Source: JAZTZP01 sp045637525
GTDB lineage: Bacteria; Bacillota; Clostridia; UBA1381
Reading direction: 5' to 3'
NCBI GenBank assembly: GCA_045637525.1
Contig: JAZTZP010000043.1
Coordinates: 1 to 5,984 of the forward strand
Length of the DNA stretch: 5,984 nucleotides
A program made the position numbers and the translations under genes. The notes beneath the pieces were generated by a model that was given only the letters and a program-made list of their open reading frames with translations, had not been told where the DNA came from and did not search any database. Every line of letters starts with the position of its first letter. The first letter of the stretch is position 1. This document shows, piece after piece, positions 5,330 through 5,984 of this stretch.

Positions 5330-5365
5330 CAAACAAAAAAGACACTTCGGTGTCTTTTTTGTTTG
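5330..5365. terminator. Terminator of the dehydrogenase cassette
   Basis: CAAACAAAAAAGACAC (5330-5345) and GTGTCTTTTTTGTTTG (5350-5365) form a perfect 16-bp stem capped by the stable TTCG tetraloop. The T run in the right arm marks a strong terminator on the plus strand, and the A run makes it symmetrical. Its last three bases belong to the next promoter's -35. Confidence 0.92.
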
Positions 5366-5391
5366 ACATTGTGACGAGAAACTTGTATACT
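5363..5391 (+). promoter_or_regulatory. Promoter of the aminotransferase gene
   Basis: TTGACA (5363-5368) and TATACT (5386-5391) are 17 bp apart, one base from full consensus. Transcription should start near 5398, giving a leader of about 53 bases. An AGGAGAT at 5415-5421 in that leader has no start codon at a useful distance; the working site is GGAGGT at 5438-5443. Confidence 0.85.
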
Positions 5392-5450
5392 TAAAACATG
5401 TGAAAGACATAAAAAGGAGATAAAATAGCAACTTCTTGGAGGTAATAGAA

Positions 5451-5984
5451 ATGGTATCACAAAAAATGTATGAGCTTGGCAGTCGCCGAAGCGAGATAAG
5501 AGAGCTTTTTGAATATGGTTTAAAGAGAAAAGCTGAGATAGGCGCAGAAAATGTATTTGATTTCAGTCTTGGAAACCCCAGTGTTCCTGCGCCCGATTGT
5601 GTTAAGGAGGCTCTCTCCGAGCTTGTACTTACTACAGACCCCGTGCAGCTTCACGGTTACACCTCGGCACAGGGTGCACCCGATGTACGCAGTAGTTGTG
5701 CTGACTACATAAATGCTAATTTTGGTACAAGCTATACGGCCGATAACTTCTATATGACGGTAGGTGCTGCGGCATCGCTTACCATTACCCTCTCGGCAAT
5801 AGCCGAGGAGGGCGCAGAGGTTATAGTGCTTGCCCCTTTCTTCCCCGAATACACAGTTTTTATAAATCAGGCGGGCATGACACCTGTAGTGGTAAAATGC
5901 CGTGAGGAAGATTTTCAGGTGGATTTTGACGCACTCCAAAGCGCAATAAACGAAAACACCAAGGCTATAATAATAAATTCTCCA
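5451..5984 (+). CDS. PLP-dependent aminotransferase class I/II, 5' part only
   Basis: The frame stays open from ATG 5451 to the window end, giving the first 178 residues of a protein usually about 390-440 long. It starts MVSQKMYELGSRRSEIRELF, followed by VFDFSLGNPSVPAP (35-48), the substrate-pocket segment of fold-type I aminotransferases. LHGYTSAQGAPDVR (67-80) and YMTVGAAASLTITLSAI (101-117, the PLP phosphate-contacting turn) follow, then VLAPFFPEYTVFI (125-137), whose aromatic pair stacks on the cofactor. The PLP-binding lysine would lie beyond the window. GGAGGT precedes the ATG by seven bases. An aspartate-type amino donor is plausible, but specificity cannot be read from this half. It has its own promoter and is not part of the TetR cassette. 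Base composition is much richer in G+C (37/60 at 5761-5820) than the upstream genes. Confidence 0.9.
   Translation, partial: MVSQKMYELGSRRSEIRELFEYGLKRKAEIGAENVFDFSLGNPSVPAPDCVKEALSELVLTTDPVQLHGYTSAQGAPDVRSSCADYINANFGTSYTADNFYMTVGAAASLTITLSAIAEEGAEVIVLAPFFPEYTVFINQAGMTPVVVKCREEDFQVDFDALQSAINENTKAIIINSP

Noticed and set aside
5520..5939. Minus-strand open frame of 139 codons
   Set aside because: It is opposite the clearly recognisable aminotransferase and shows no family pattern.

Overview
The window reads as chromosomal DNA from a low-GC Gram-positive anaerobe, most likely a gut-type member of the Clostridia. Support: AT-rich genes with strong AGGAG-type ribosome binding sites, near-consensus TTGACA/TATAAT promoters with 17-bp spacers, many long-stem terminators, and a TetR regulator next to an iron-type alcohol dehydrogenase and a class-3-like aldehyde dehydrogenase. 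The genus cannot be fixed from sequence alone.

Layout: 1-458 has no credible gene. It holds two hairpins, an array of seven TCGATAT/ATATCGA words (150-302), an unexplained stretch, and a two-way terminator. Next comes a divergent pair: a 66-aa Cro/C1-type helix-turn-helix protein (minus strand) and a small membrane-anchored GGDEF protein, a probable diguanylate cyclase (plus strand). The GGDEF promoter is TTGACA-N17-TATAAT, and a perfect 20-bp palindrome spans its spacer and reaches into the -10, so direct control by the neighbouring HTH protein is likely. A terminator closes the GGDEF gene.

1505-1892 is a GC-rich, highly structured non-coding region. Two units share an AGGGACTC start and a CTGAAGATCCACCA end, separated by a long hairpin, and a strong terminator follows. 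It includes a tRNA T-arm-like segment on the minus strand but no complete tRNA.

2038-5300 is an alcohol/aldehyde cassette: a TetR regulator, an iron-containing alcohol dehydrogenase and an aldehyde dehydrogenase, the last two separated by 1 bp. The same 15-bp palindrome AGCACACTGTGTGCT lies at the tetR transcription start and in the tetR-dehydrogenase gap, so TetR probably controls itself and the two enzymes. Together the enzymes could convert an alcohol to an aldehyde and then an acid, or detoxify an aldehyde; the substrate is unknown. The cassette ends in a UUCG-loop terminator whose 3' arm overlaps the promoter of the last gene, a PLP-dependent aminotransferase cut off by the window end. 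That gene is visibly more GC-rich than the rest.

Most of the novelty lies between the genes: the HTH/GGDEF operator, the two structured repeat regions, the doubled TetR operator, and a short block (ATCYAAAYCATTCG) found three times just before hairpins.
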